The notes under the pieces are model-generated. The model did not search any database, was not told the DNA's origin, and saw only the letters and a program-made list of their open reading frames with translations. The translations under genes were made by a program, and so were the position numbers. Of a DNA stretch of 64,000 bases, positions 7,978 through 17,092 are shown piece by piece (within the stretch, counting starts at the first letter, position 1; every line of letters starts with the position of its first letter). This stretch comes from Aldehydirespirator sp965220485 (GTDB lineage: Bacteria; Actinomycetota; Acidimicrobiia; Acidimicrobiales; Aldehydirespiratoraceae): positions 2,356,001 through 2,420,000 of the forward strand of contig OZ244832.1 of assembly GCA_965220485.1 (NCBI GenBank), read 5' to 3'.

Positions 7978-10900
7978 CTGATGCGCTTCAGGTAGGTACG
8001 CCCCGCGTCCGTGATCTCGACGCGGTCGTAGACGGTGCCGTCGTGCTCGGCAGATACAGTCCGGGCCAGCCCCTGCTCGATCAGTTCGTCGATGCGTTGC
8101 GTCACGCCCGAGGCGCCCAGGAAGGCGAGACGGCCGCAAAGATGGTGCCGGGCCAGGCGTTCGGGCAGTGCATGCTCGGCCGAGCCGACGCTCCCAACCA
8201 GAGTCCGCTCCAGGTTTCGTCGGGAGTAGCGGGCGCCGCTGGTGTCGTCGAGCAGCTGCAGCACAAGGCTGCGTGTAGGCAGCGACTCCAGCAGGCCCTC
8301 GCGGCTGATATGGCTGCCGACCCAGGGGCGAGGCAGCGGCGTGCACAGATCGCATCGGTCGCACCTCTCCGGGGCGTCGGAGTCGAAGTAGGCGAGCATC
8401 TCCCGCACGCGACAGCCGTGCTCTCGCTTGGCGAACTCCTTGGCCTGCCGCGACTTCTCTCCGACGGCGGCGCGGCGCTCGTCGGCTCTGTCCTCGATCA
8501 CAGCCCAAGAGGGTTCGGCGTCCGGTCGACGCTCCAGCATCCATGCGTGCTTCCACACCGAGAACCCAAGGATGTCGCGCCCGTTGAGCTCCAGCAGATC
8601 GGCGGCGTTGTCCGCGGCGGGACAGCGCAGTTTTCTGGCCCACACCTCAGCGCGGTACTCGTCGCCCAGCTGGTGGACGAGCTCGACGAGCCGCAGGCCG
8701 CGCTCTGCAAGTCCGGGCTCCTCGGCCCGCAGCGCCTCAAGCCGCTGTCCGGTATCCGACATCACTGAGACTCGGCCGCGCCACGGCGTGTCAAGATGGC
8801 GGCGCAAGGCCCACTCCTCCTGCAAGTAGTGCACGGCCAGAGCGGTCGCCACTGACTCCTGGTCGGCCCCGCCGTCATCGGTCCGGTCGAGTTCGTCCGG
8901 GTCGTAGACGTGGACTCCCTCCTGCAACCGCGACCAGATCCGGCGCACCTGCTCGATGCGAGGCGCGGCGCCCTTGACGAAGACCCGGTGGATCGAGCAG
9001 TCGTAGGGCATCGTGAGCAGCACCGCAGTCCCGAACTCGGGACCCTTCCCCTCTAGCGCTCCGCGGGCGGCCCGGCCGGTCTCCTGCACGTACTCCTCGA
9101 TGGTGGCGGGCATCTCGAGATGCACGATCAGCGCGATGTCAGGCTTGTCGATGCCCATGCCGAAGGCCTTGGTTGCCACCACGACATCCAACTCGCCGTG
9201 TCGGAAGGCGTCCTCGGTGTGCACCCGCTCGCTGCTGTCCATGGCACCGTGGTAGGGGCGGGCGACGTGCCCCGCGGCACGGAGCAGCCCGGCGATACGG
9301 GCGGTGTCGCGGCGGGTCGGCACATAAACGATGGCCGGCTGCGAGCGGTACGCCTCGACTATCTGGACGACCCGAACGTCGCGGTCCTCTCGGTTGCGGC
9401 AGTGCTCCACGAAGTACCGGATCTCGGGCCTGTCCGGCGACAGCGCCACCGGAGCGTCAGCCAGGTCCAGACCAAGGAGATCCACGATGTCGCGGCGCAC
9501 CGCGGCGGTGGCCGTGGCGGTGGCGGCCAGGACGGGTGGTCGCTGGCCCTCGCCGGCGATGCGGCGCACGGCGTCGGGGATGGCGGCGTACTCAGGACGG
9601 AACGAATGGCCCCACTGCGAGATGCAGTGGGCCTCGTCCACGGCGATGCGGGCGACACCGACCCGGGCCAGCGCCCCCACGAACTCCTGGGACCAGAGCC
9701 GCTCGGGGCTGACGTAAAGAAGCTTGTAGTCGCCCTGATCGGTGCCGCGCAGCACATCGCGCCACTCGGCCTGCCCCACACCGCTGTGGATCGCCGCCAC
9801 CTTGGTGGTCCCCCGGGCTCGCAGGTTCTCCACCTGGTCGTTCATGAGCGCCACCAGCGGAGAGATCACCAGCGTGACCCCCGGCGACAGCAGGGCCGGG
9901 ACCTGGAAGGTGACCGACTTTCCCGACCCGGTGGGCAGAACAGCCAGGAAGTCCGACCCCTCCATGAAGCTCCTCATGGTGTCGAGCTGGCCCGGTCGCC
10001 AGCGCCGGAACCCAAAGAGCTGCCGAGACTCTTCGAGGCGGGCGGCGATGACCTCGGGGCGGCCCGCATCGGCTGCGCTCAACTCCATCTCGACCAAGCC
10101 GGCCCAAGCATCGGTACTCTCGACAGCCTGCAGACGCTCGACCATGGCGTCGTCGAGGTCGATGTCCCCGAGGTGGTCGGCAATACTGCGATAGGCGTCC
10201 ACCGCTCGCTTGGCCCGGGCCTGCCTGGGCGGTCCCGGCAGCGTGCGCAGGATGAGATCGCGGTACGGAACGGCCCGGCATAGGCGGCTGTCGAGCACGA
10301 CGGTGACGCCACGGTCTGTCTCGGAGCGGATGAGCCGCCCGACGCCCTGAGCGAAGCGCAGCGCAGCTCGCGGCGCCAGATAGTGGGCATAAGGGTCCTT
10401 GCCCCGGTACTCCAAGGCCTCCATACGGGCCCCGGCAACGGGATCCGCCGGGGAGTCGAACGGGATCTTCTCAATGATCAGCAGGCTGAGCGCCTCGCCG
10501 GGAATGTCGACCCCCTCCCAGAACGACCGCAGCGCGATCAAACTCGTCGCGGCCTCAGATCGCATCCGCTCCACCAGGGCTGGCGCCGAGTCGTCGCCCT
10601 GGGCGAGCAGCGGTATCCCGGCAGCGTGGAGGACGGGCCGGGCGTGGTCACGCACGAACTCCATGCGGGCCCGCGCCGTCATCAGGGCCATGCCCCGCCC
10701 ACCGGTAAGCATGAGCAGCCGGGGGATCTCCGCCGCGGCCGAGACCTTGAACTCCTCCATGAGCCGGGCCCGGGGCGCGGGCAGGTAGTCGGTGAGCAGC
10801 AGCAGGTGGTTCTCGCCGATCCACGCGAACGGGCTGCCCAGAACGGCAGTCTCGACGGCACCGAGTCCGAGGCTGTCGATGATGTGGTCGAAGCTGTCGC

Positions 10901-13160
10901 CGGCCCGAAGCGTCGCCGAGGTGAGCACCGCCGCCTCCAGCGAGTCCCACACGCTGGCGAGTGATCCAGCCACCGACACCGGCGAGCGGCGCAGCTCCCA
11001 TGTCCAGCCACCGGCCTCAGGGTCGTACGCGATCGAGCCGATGGCGATCTGCGCGTCGGGATCCTCCACCCACAGGACCTGGTCGACGGTCCGGGCCGCG
11101 TCGCGGGCGGATCGCCCGAGCCTGGCCACCTCGGCCTCCAGTCGGTGACGCTGGTAGCGGCCCGCCAGTTCCTCGGGAAGGTTGACCTCATTCAAGGCTT
11201 CGGCGAGCCCACAAAGAGCATGCACCAAGTGCTTGCCTGTGGTCAGCGCTTCGGCGTAGTCGGGGTGCCGGACATCGTTGCTGCGCCGAATCCGGTGGGA
11301 CGTGGAGTACTTGTCGTCCGCGCTTGCTCCTGTTCGGATGCGCAGGTAAGCGACCAGCGCCTCGCCGAAGCACTCTGAAGCCGACCTGACCCGCTCCACC
11401 GACCGGCGGATGGCGCCGAGCGGCTCGTACGGGCGATCCGAGGCCTCGCTGGCGACCTCGTCGTCGGGACCTCCCCCGGGGACGCCGTCAGGATCACGGC
11501 CGGAGTCTCCGAACCGACGGCCCTCGGCCTCGCCGTCGATATCCCCGTCGATTTCGCCTTCGGGTGCCAGGCCCGCATCGGGCGGCGGGCGGCGCAGCGA
11601 CCATCCCGCGGCGTCGGCCAAACGCCGGACGGTGCCGCGGCGGCCTTGCGGATCCCAGAGTGCGTCGCACAGGGCGCCCAGGTCGTCACGGCCGAAAGTC
11701 TGGGAGAGTGCGTCGGTGGCCGCATCCTCGATGTTGTGGGCCTCGTCGAGAATCAGGCGCTTGGAATGCTGGACCCAGTCGTGGTCTGACACGACCAAGG
11801 CGTGGTTGAGCACGGCGACATGCGCGTGCTTGAGGCCCTCGCGTGCCCGGCGATGGAAGTCGAGCCCGTCGAGAGGCGTCAGCGCCGGGCCCGGCGGGTC
11901 TTCAGTACGCAGTGCCCGGCGCAAGTCGTTGAGCGCGTTCCGGCCCCCTTCGAGGGCGCCGGCCCGCAGATCGTCCCAGTCCCCCGTCGGAGTCTGGGCC
12001 ACCCAGCCGCACACCATGGCCAGGGCGAACGCCTGGTCTGGGCCGAACCCATCTGGATTCTCGGCCAGGGCGTCGAGTTCGCCGGCCAGCGCCTCCAGAT
12101 CGATGTAATTGTTGCGGCCCTTCAGCAGCACCGACTGGAAGGGCTCCAATTCGCTGGAAAGCTCCTCGAGGGTTGACATGATCTGGTCCTGGAGCACCTT
12201 GGAGTGGGGGGCGACGACCACGGTCCCGCCGCTGGCCCGGGCGTACTCGACGGCTGGCAGCAGGTAGGCGAGGGTCTTGCCGGTGCCGGTCGGCGCCTCG
12301 ATCAGCCGCCTGCCTCCGGTGCACAGCGTGCGTGCTATCTGACCGGCCATTTCCATCTGCTGGCGGCGGGGTCTGCGGGCTCGGCCCATCAAGGATCCGC
12401 CCTCGTCGAGCATGGCGGCGACGGCCTGCGGGTCGAACTCACCGGTGGGAGGGCCGCGCCGGGGCCGATCGGGCGCTGGCACGGCGTCCTCCAGCGGGAT
12501 CGGCTCAGGCGGCGATGCCAGGAAGCCCGACCACGGGTGGCGCCCGGAGGCCAGCACCCAGCGCTGCAGACGACGAGGTGGCGCGCTGCCGCCGAGCCGA
12601 CGCAGCAACGTCGGCAGTACACGGTGCAGCAGGCGAGCGTCGTCCAGTGCACGGTGCTGCTGGCGCGGATCGTGGCTGAGCAGGTAGCGGGCCAACTCGT
12701 CGAGGCTGCGGCCCATCGGCGGACGGCTGCCGTCAATGTTGGCGACGATGCCCTTCCCCACTCGCGGGAACGCCAGGTGCGCAAGCTCGAGGGAATCGAG
12801 CCGGTTCACCTCCGGAGCAGGGATTCCGACCTTGGCCCCGGCCGATTCGAGCAGTGGGAAGTCGTATCGCAGTCCGTTGTGGGCGATCATCGGCCGCCCA
12901 TCCACGAAGTCGTACAAGGATCGCAGGGCGTCGGCCGGCAAGGGCGCAGAGGCGAGTTCGCCGTCGGTCAGTCCGGTGAGTTGGCGAGTGAAGTCCCTGA
13001 GCCTTCGAGTCGGACGGACCATTGTCTGGAATGAACCGACCTCGGAGCCGCCGGATACCAGCACGGCGCCAATCTCGATGATCTCGTGCTCGGGCCGGTC
13101 CGACCGGTCAGCGTTGGCCTCCAGGTCGAACACTACGAACTCAATTTCAGACAGAATCAC
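7974..13160 (-). CDS. DnaQ-like exonuclease / DinG helicase / RecQ helicase fusion protein
   Basis: A single 1728-residue reading frame with three enzyme modules. Residues about 1-190 are a DEDDh 3'-5' exonuclease (VVFDLEAN, IAHNGLRYDFPLL, and the H-x-D in HRALDDARLL). Residues about 265-1010 are a DinG/XPD-type helicase with Walker A APTGTGKT near 290, LDEAHNIEDAA near 472 and a C-terminal FWEGVDIPG motif; only one Cys lies between motifs Ia and II, so the iron-sulphur cluster of E. coli DinG is absent, as in Firmicutes DinG. Residues about 1040-1728 are RecQ with LPTGSGKS, DEAHCISQWGHSFRPEY, QETGRAARG and a zinc site with CDRCDLC near 1601. The start is GTG. The protein should process structured or recombining DNA. 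Confidence 0.85.
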   Translation of the reverse strand: MILSEIEFVVFDLEANADRSDRPEHEIIEIGAVLVSGGSEVGSFQTMVRPTRRLRDFTRQLTGLTDGELASAPLPADALRSLYDFVDGRPMIAHNGLRYDFPLLESAGAKVGIPAPEVNRLDSLELAHLAFPRVGKGIVANIDGSRPPMGRSLDELARYLLSHDPRQQHRALDDARLLHRVLPTLLRRLGGSAPPRRLQRWVLASGRHPWSGFLASPPEPIPLEDAVPAPDRPRRGPPTGEFDPQAVAAMLDEGGSLMGRARRPRRQQMEMAGQIARTLCTGGRRLIEAPTGTGKTLAYLLPAVEYARASGGTVVVAPHSKVLQDQIMSTLEELSSELEPFQSVLLKGRNNYIDLEALAGELDALAENPDGFGPDQAFALAMVCGWVAQTPTGDWDDLRAGALEGGRNALNDLRRALRTEDPPGPALTPLDGLDFHRRAREGLKHAHVAVLNHALVVSDHDWVQHSKRLILDEAHNIEDAATDALSQTFGRDDLGALCDALWDPQGRRGTVRRLADAAGWSLRRPPPDAGLAPEGEIDGDIDGEAEGRRFGDSGRDPDGVPGGGPDDEVASEASDRPYEPLGAIRRSVERVRSASECFGEALVAYLRIRTGASADDKYSTSHRIRRSNDVRHPDYAEALTTGKHLVHALCGLAEALNEVNLPEELAGRYQRHRLEAEVARLGRSARDAARTVDQVLWVEDPDAQIAIGSIAYDPEAGGWTWELRRSPVSVAGSLASVWDSLEAAVLTSATLRAGDSFDHIIDSLGLGAVETAVLGSPFAWIGENHLLLLTDYLPAPRARLMEEFKVSAAAEIPRLLMLTGGRGMALMTARARMEFVRDHARPVLHAAGIPLLAQGDDSAPALVERMRSEAATSLIALRSFWEGVDIPGEALSLLIIEKIPFDSPADPVAGARMEALEYRGKDPYAHYLAPRAALRFAQGVGRLIRSETDRGVTVVLDSRLCRAVPYRDLILRTLPGPPRQARAKRAVDAYRSIADHLGDIDLDDAMVERLQAVESTDAWAGLVEMELSAADAGRPEVIAARLEESRQLFGFRRWRPGQLDTMRSFMEGSDFLAVLPTGSGKSVTFQVPALLSPGVTLVISPLVALMNDQVENLRARGTTKVAAIHSGVGQAEWRDVLRGTDQGDYKLLYVSPERLWSQEFVGALARVGVARIAVDEAHCISQWGHSFRPEYAAIPDAVRRIAGEGQRPPVLAATATATAAVRRDIVDLLGLDLADAPVALSPDRPEIRYFVEHCRNREDRDVRVVQIVEAYRSQPAIVYVPTRRDTARIAGLLRAAGHVARPYHGAMDSSERVHTEDAFRHGELDVVVATKAFGMGIDKPDIALIVHLEMPATIEEYVQETGRAARGALEGKGPEFGTAVLLTMPYDCSIHRVFVKGAAPRIEQVRRIWSRLQEGVHVYDPDELDRTDDGGADQESVATALAVHYLQEEWALRRHLDTPWRGRVSVMSDTGQRLEALRAEEPGLAERGLRLVELVHQLGDEYRAEVWARKLRCPAADNAADLLELNGRDILGFSVWKHAWMLERRPDAEPSWAVIEDRADERRAAVGEKSRQAKEFAKREHGCRVREMLAYFDSDAPERCDRCDLCTPLPRPWVGSHISREGLLESLPTRSLVLQLLDDTSGARYSRRNLERTLVGSVGSAEHALPERLARHHLCGRLAFLGASGVTQRIDELIEQGLARTVSAEHDGTVYDRVEITDAGRTYLKRIS

Positions 13161-13620
13161 ATCTCAATTCCCGCTGCTGGACCAGGGCGCGGGTCGACGC
13201 TAGACGAGGTCGGACCGGCGCGTACTGTTGGGGCGTGCCGCGGTTGTTCGTCGCGTTGTGGCAGCCTGACGATGTGGTCCGGGAGCTGGCCTCGAAACTC
13301 GCGGCGTCAACAAAGGAGTACTTCCGCTCGTCGTGGCGCCGCAGCCAGCGCCATGCCCTCGACTCCTCGTCGCCGGTGACGGCGTGCACGGTCAGCTTGC
13401 CGGCTGACCCGAGCGCCTCGACCCTGTCGATGAAGCCGACCGCGGCGCGGTGGCCGTCTCTGGAGCGCAGGAAGGTCCAAGTCTCGCCGAGCACCAGGTT
13501 CGTCGTGAGAAGCCGCTCGCTATCGCCGACACGCGCAACCGTGCTGAGAGCGTCACCATGGCGGGCGTCCTCTGGCAGCGGCGCCCAGGCCACCCACCAA
13601 CTCGTGTCGACGAACTTCAC
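13147..13620 (-). pseudogene. Truncated second vapC, C-terminus replaced
   Basis: The first ~110 residues match VapC at 5233-5643 closely (KFVDTSWWVAW, ERLLTTNLVLGETWTFLRSRDG, SFVDAASFE). At 13290-13294 the sequence switches to the antisense of the first 60 bp of thpR, so the frame runs on into 47 unrelated residues ending at 13147. The last acidic residue of the active site (in AFDNDF of the intact copy) is lost, so nuclease activity is unlikely, although toxin-fold binding to VapB might survive. The frame overlaps the first codons of the DnaQ-DinG-RecQ gene. It still overlaps its vapB start by four bases. Confidence 0.85.
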
Positions 13621-13902
13621 AAGCCGTAGACGACCTCGTCAATCTCGCCGGGCTCGACGCTGATTCCCTTGCTGCCGAAGCCCGCCAGTTCGTACCAGAG
13701 ATCCTGTCCCGGCTCGGGCTCGCCAGCAGGAAGAACCGCAGCCAGCCCGCGCCGAACCAGTTCCGACTTGGAGATACCCAGCCGGCGCGCCTCCGCAGCC
13801 GCCTCGGCATCAAGCGCCTCTGGCATGGTGATCGTCACAGCCTTCACGGACGTATCATACATAGGAGCTGCGACGCCAACTACATATTCCGTCATGTGAC
13901 GC
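13215..13902. repeat. Duplicated thpR-vapC-vapB block with internal deletion
   Basis: This segment is a second copy of 4691-5925. Its left end matches the thpR leader and first 60 bp, and its right part matches vapC, vapB and about 40 bp of the vapB leader, where identity fades near 13902. Between them 553 bp of the original (from 4763 to 5316) is missing, and both deletion edges carry CCTCG (4763-4767 and 5316-5320), which appears once at 13290-13294. The copy lies between the DnaQ-DinG-RecQ gene and a truncated dehydrogenase gene. Confidence 0.88.
13617..13862 (-). CDS. VapB-type antitoxin, second copy
   Basis: An 81-residue ribbon-helix-helix antitoxin, aligned without gaps to VapB at 5640-5885 (K-A-V-T-I-T-M-P-E-A, LGISKSELVRRGL, and the same ending EPGEIDEVVYGL). 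It is intact although its vapC partner is broken, so it may persist as an orphan antitoxin able to neutralise the intact VapC. The reading frame is also open upstream without a stop through the dehydrogenase fragment to a GTG at 14075, so a 152-residue fusion is possible. The ATG at 13862 is kept as the start because it matches the other copy. Confidence 0.82.
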   Translation of the reverse strand: MYDTSVKAVTITMPEALDAEAAAEARRLGISKSELVRRGLAAVLPAGEPEPGQDLWYELAGFGSKGISVEPGEIDEVVYGL

Positions 13903-14075
13903 ACATCTCGACTCTCCGCCGCGGCCAGCGCTTCTGCGTCGAGGTCGTAGGCCGTAACCGCATAGCCCGAGGCCGCCAGCCGCCGGCACATCGGCCCGCC
14001 CATCGTCTCGAGCCCCACGAACCCGACCCTCGGCGAGGCTCCGCACGACCCCTGCCGCGGCGTCGAGTCAGTCAC
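13900..14075 (-). pseudogene. N-terminal fragment of a 3-hydroxyisobutyrate/6-phosphogluconate dehydrogenase-family gene
   Basis: About 58 residues of the N-terminal Rossmann unit are readable from a GTG at 14075: VGFVGLETMGGPMCRRLA followed by SGYAVTAYDLD, the dinucleotide-binding pattern of the NAD-binding beta-hydroxyacid dehydrogenases. The usual GLGxMG is changed to GLETMG. The frame then runs directly into the duplicated vapB leader near 13900, and the catalytic remainder (about 230 residues) is absent. The fragment follows the DddP-like gene by 11 bp, so the intact gene was probably co-transcribed with it. Breakage by arrival of the vapBC copy is the simplest explanation. Confidence 0.75.
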
Positions 14076-14086
14076 AGACCACCAAG

Positions 14087-15397
14087 CTAGATCAGGTCGA
14101 GCGAATACTGGGAGAGGAGCTCGTTGCCCGTCTCGGTGACGAGGATCTGCTGCTCCAGCTTCACTCCCTCGCCGCCGGACTTGGGGCCGACGAAGGCCTC
14201 GATGCACATGACCGTGCCCGGCTGCAACTCGGTGTCGTACCCCTCTCTGCCCCAGCGCTCGCGGGTGAACACCGACGGATACTCGTCGCAGAGGCCAGCC
14301 CCGTGCGACAGCACCGTGTAGCAGTTGTACTCGTCGAGCCGCGGATACCACGACCGCTGCGCTATCTCGCGCACCGACGCGCCCGGCTGGTGCAGCTCGG
14401 TGTTCCGTTCGATCTGATCCTTGGCCAGCGACCACACATCGTGCTGAGCGGCGGTCGGACGTCCGCCACCGCACAGCCAGGTGCGGGAGATGTCCACGCA
14501 CGCCCCGTAGGCGCACACCATGTCGGTGTCGAAGCCCATCAGCTCGCCGGCCTGGACCCGGCGGCTGCTGACCTCCTGGTACCACGGGTTGGTGCGCGGG
14601 CCCGAGGCGAGCAACCGGGTCTCGATCCACTCCCCGTAGCGGGCGAAGTTGCCGGCCTGCAGCGCCGCCCACAGTTGCATCTCCGTGACGCCCGGCTCGA
14701 AGACGGCCCGCATGTCGTCGATCGCAGCCTCGCAGGCATGAACCGCGCAGCGCATGGCCGCGATCTCCTCGGACGACTTGACCACCCGGGCCTCCTCCAT
14801 CGGCGCCCAGGCGTCGGTGAGGCACACCCCGCGAGCCTCCAGCGCCCGCATCCCGATCAGGTCAAGCTGGTCGACCGCCAGCCGCCGGTCGCCGCGGCCG
14901 TGCTCGGACAGCAAATCGGCAATCTCTTGAGCCCAACGGTCCGCGACCTCTTCGGCCCGAGTCCCCGCGTAGAAGTAGATGTACGACAGCCCCGGGCGGA
15001 TCTCGTCCACCACCTCTGAGTGCGTGTCGAGGAACTCGCCCTTGGAGAACTCGAACAGCACCACCGGGCCGTCGGTGGCCACGAAGGCGTAGCGCACGGC
15101 GTTGTGCATCGTCCAGATCGACATGTTGGTGGTGTCGGTGGCGTAACGGATGTTCAACGGGTCATACAGCAGCGCGGCGTCGCACCCCGCGGCCCGAAGC
15201 TGCGAGCGCACCCGCTCCAGTCGGTAGCGCCGGATGGCGGTGCGGTCGGGCAACCGCAATCCCGCCGCCACCCACTCGACCTCCAGATCCGCTCCCGGCC
15301 CCAGAGCGTGCATGTTGCGATCTCCGTGGTCGAGCAGCCAGTCCGGGGGCTCCGTACGAGCCGTCCCGATCCTTGGGCGATGTCTGGGTGAGCTCAC
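14087..15397 (-). CDS. DddP-like M24 family enzyme, candidate DMSP lyase
   Basis: A 436-residue protein of the M24 (creatinase/aminopeptidase P) fold. An N-terminal domain carries DPLNIRYATDTTNM, and the catalytic domain carries GEWIETRLLASGPRTNPWYQ, a stretch I recognise as characteristic of DMSP lyase DddP rather than of peptidases. The five metal ligands of the fold are visible: D in FDTDM, D in CVDISRTW, H in SHGAGLCDEYP, E in CIEAFVG and E in KLEQQ. DddP splits dimethylsulfoniopropionate into acrylate and DMS in the cytoplasm. Its divergent neighbour is an MttB-family methyltransferase, and osmolyte transporters follow. Another M24 lyase or hydrolase substrate remains possible. Confidence 0.72.
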   Translation of the reverse strand: MSSPRHRPRIGTARTEPPDWLLDHGDRNMHALGPGADLEVEWVAAGLRLPDRTAIRRYRLERVRSQLRAAGCDAALLYDPLNIRYATDTTNMSIWTMHNAVRYAFVATDGPVVLFEFSKGEFLDTHSEVVDEIRPGLSYIYFYAGTRAEEVADRWAQEIADLLSEHGRGDRRLAVDQLDLIGMRALEARGVCLTDAWAPMEEARVVKSSEEIAAMRCAVHACEAAIDDMRAVFEPGVTEMQLWAALQAGNFARYGEWIETRLLASGPRTNPWYQEVSSRRVQAGELMGFDTDMVCAYGACVDISRTWLCGGGRPTAAQHDVWSLAKDQIERNTELHQPGASVREIAQRSWYPRLDEYNCYTVLSHGAGLCDEYPSVFTRERWGREGYDTELQPGTVMCIEAFVGPKSGGEGVKLEQQILVTETGNELLSQYSLDLI

Positions 15398-15574
15398 GGC
15401 GCGATTCTGTCCTGTCGTCAGGGCATCGAGACGGATCCCGGGGACTGCTCGTCGTCAGGCACTCAGGACCACCGCGACGCTGAAGCCACACCGCGGCCGG
15501 TCGCCGGCACTAGCTTGGGCAGCGTGGCAGGCACCGACATCGGGCACCCGACGGTGACCATGAGGGCTTGAGCC

Positions 15575-17092
15575 ATGGTCAGACGGGGCCGGCCCCGCGT
15601 CACGACCCGGTCGTCCGCGATCGCGCAGCTGCCCTGGCGGTCCGTCCAGAACCCCCACGGAACTCTGGAAGTGCTCGACGATGAGGGACTCGCGACGATC
15701 CACATTGCTTCGATGCGCGTCCTCGAGGAGCTCGGCATCGAAGTGTGGTCATCGAAGGCCCGCGAACTCTTCGCGGATGCGGGAGCGATCATCGAGGGCG
15801 AGGTCGTTCGGGTCGGCCGTGACATCGTCGAGGCCGCGTTGGCTCAAGCCCCGGCCCGGTTCACCCTCACGTCTCGCAATCCGGCCAAGCAGCTCCGCAT
15901 TGGCGGTCGGAGCATGGCCTTCGGTCTGGTCGCAGGCCCGGCCGCCGTGCATGACGAGATCAAGGGCCGGCGCAGCTCCAACATGGCCGACTACGAGAAC
16001 TTCATCAGGCTTGCCCACTACTTCAACGCCATCCACATAGTCGGCAACCAGGTCGTCGCGCCGATGGAGCTGCCCGCCAACACCCGCCATCTCGACGCCT
16101 ACCGGGCCAACCTGGTGCTGTCGGACCTCTCGTATCACTGCACCTCGATCGGCCGCGGCAGGGCGCTTGACGGCATTCAGATGATGGCGATCAGCCGGGG
16201 GGACACGCTCGAGGAGATGGCGGCCTCGCCCGGCGTGACGACCATCATCAACGTCAACTCGCCGCGCCGCTTCGACCCCGAGATGGCAAACGGGCTCATG
16301 ACCATGGCCGAGCACGGTCAGCCCGTGTCGGTCACTCCCTTCACGCTGATGGGAGCCATGGCCCCAGTGACCCTCGCGGCTGCGTTGGTCCAGCAGAACG
16401 CCGAGGCCCTGTTCGGGATCGTCCTGACCCAGCTCGTCCGGCCCGGCACTCCTGTGTTGTACGGCGCGTTCACCTCCAATGTCGACATGCGCTCCGGCGC
16501 GCCCGCGTTCGGCACGCCGGAGCAGGTCAAGGCGAACGTGGCATCCGGGCAGCTGGCCCGTCACTACGGGCTCCCCTACCGGGCCTCGAACTCGAGCGCG
16601 TCGAACGTCGTGGACGCCCAGGCCGCCTACGAGACGCAGATGTCGCTGTGGGGCTGCATCCTCGGAGGGGCCAACCTCGTCTACCACGCCGCGGGATGGA
16701 TGGAGGGCGGGCTGCAGGCCAGCTACGAGAAGCTGGTGCTCGACGTGGAGATGCTCCAGCAGACGATGGAGTTCCTCACGCCCGTGGCGTGTTCCAGCCC
16801 CGACCTCGCGTTCGAGGCCATGCAGAGGGTGCCCACCGGCGGCCATTTCTTCGGCGACGAGCACACCCTCGAGCGCTACGAGACGGCCTTCTACCCGCCG
16901 CTGCTGTCGGACTGGCAGAACCACGGCGCCTGGGCCGAGTCGGGCGGCCTCAACGCCACCCAGAGGGCCACCGCGATCTGGCAAGCCGCGCTGGAGGAGT
17001 ACGCCGAGCCGCCAATGGACAGCGCCCGGCGCGAGCAGCTCGACGAATACGTCGAGTTGCGCAAGCGCGAGATCGGCGACAACGAGCCCTAA
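15575..17092 (+). CDS. Trimethylamine methyltransferase family (MttB-like, non-pyrrolysine), candidate glycine betaine methyltransferase
   Basis: A 505-residue member of the MttB superfamily, uninterrupted by an in-frame amber codon, so it belongs to the non-pyrrolysine branch that includes glycine betaine:corrinoid methyltransferase MtgB. Recognisable parts include HIASMRVLEELGIEVW at the start, a conserved core with FGLVAGPAA, VTPFTLMGAMAPVTLAAALV and a C-terminal GWMEGGLQASYEKLVLD. The length is standard. These enzymes pass a methyl group from a quaternary amine to a corrinoid protein; no corrinoid protein is encoded nearby. It lies divergent to the DddP-like gene across a 177 bp shared promoter region and next to osmolyte transporters. 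Its TAA stop falls in the left end of element copy B. Confidence 0.82.
   Translation: MVRRGRPRVTTRSSAIAQLPWRSVQNPHGTLEVLDDEGLATIHIASMRVLEELGIEVWSSKARELFADAGAIIEGEVVRVGRDIVEAALAQAPARFTLTSRNPAKQLRIGGRSMAFGLVAGPAAVHDEIKGRRSSNMADYENFIRLAHYFNAIHIVGNQVVAPMELPANTRHLDAYRANLVLSDLSYHCTSIGRGRALDGIQMMAISRGDTLEEMAASPGVTTIINVNSPRRFDPEMANGLMTMAEHGQPVSVTPFTLMGAMAPVTLAAALVQQNAEALFGIVLTQLVRPGTPVLYGAFTSNVDMRSGAPAFGTPEQVKANVASGQLARHYGLPYRASNSSASNVVDAQAAYETQMSLWGCILGGANLVYHAAGWMEGGLQASYEKLVLDVEMLQQTMEFLTPVACSSPDLAFEAMQRVPTGGHFFGDEHTLERYETAFYPPLLSDWQNHGAWAESGGLNATQRATAIWQAALEEYAEPPMDSARREQLDEYVELRKREIGDNEP

Noticed and set aside
13617..14825. 402-residue frame spanning vapB, the dehydrogenase fragment and the antisense-like region beyond 14075
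   Set aside because: The portion beyond 14075 overlaps the DddP-like gene on the same strand in another frame and shows no domain; only the two small parts are supported.
15575..17092. Pyrrolysine-containing trimethylamine methyltransferase
   Set aside because: The gene has no in-frame amber codon and full length without readthrough, so it belongs to the non-pyrrolysine branch.
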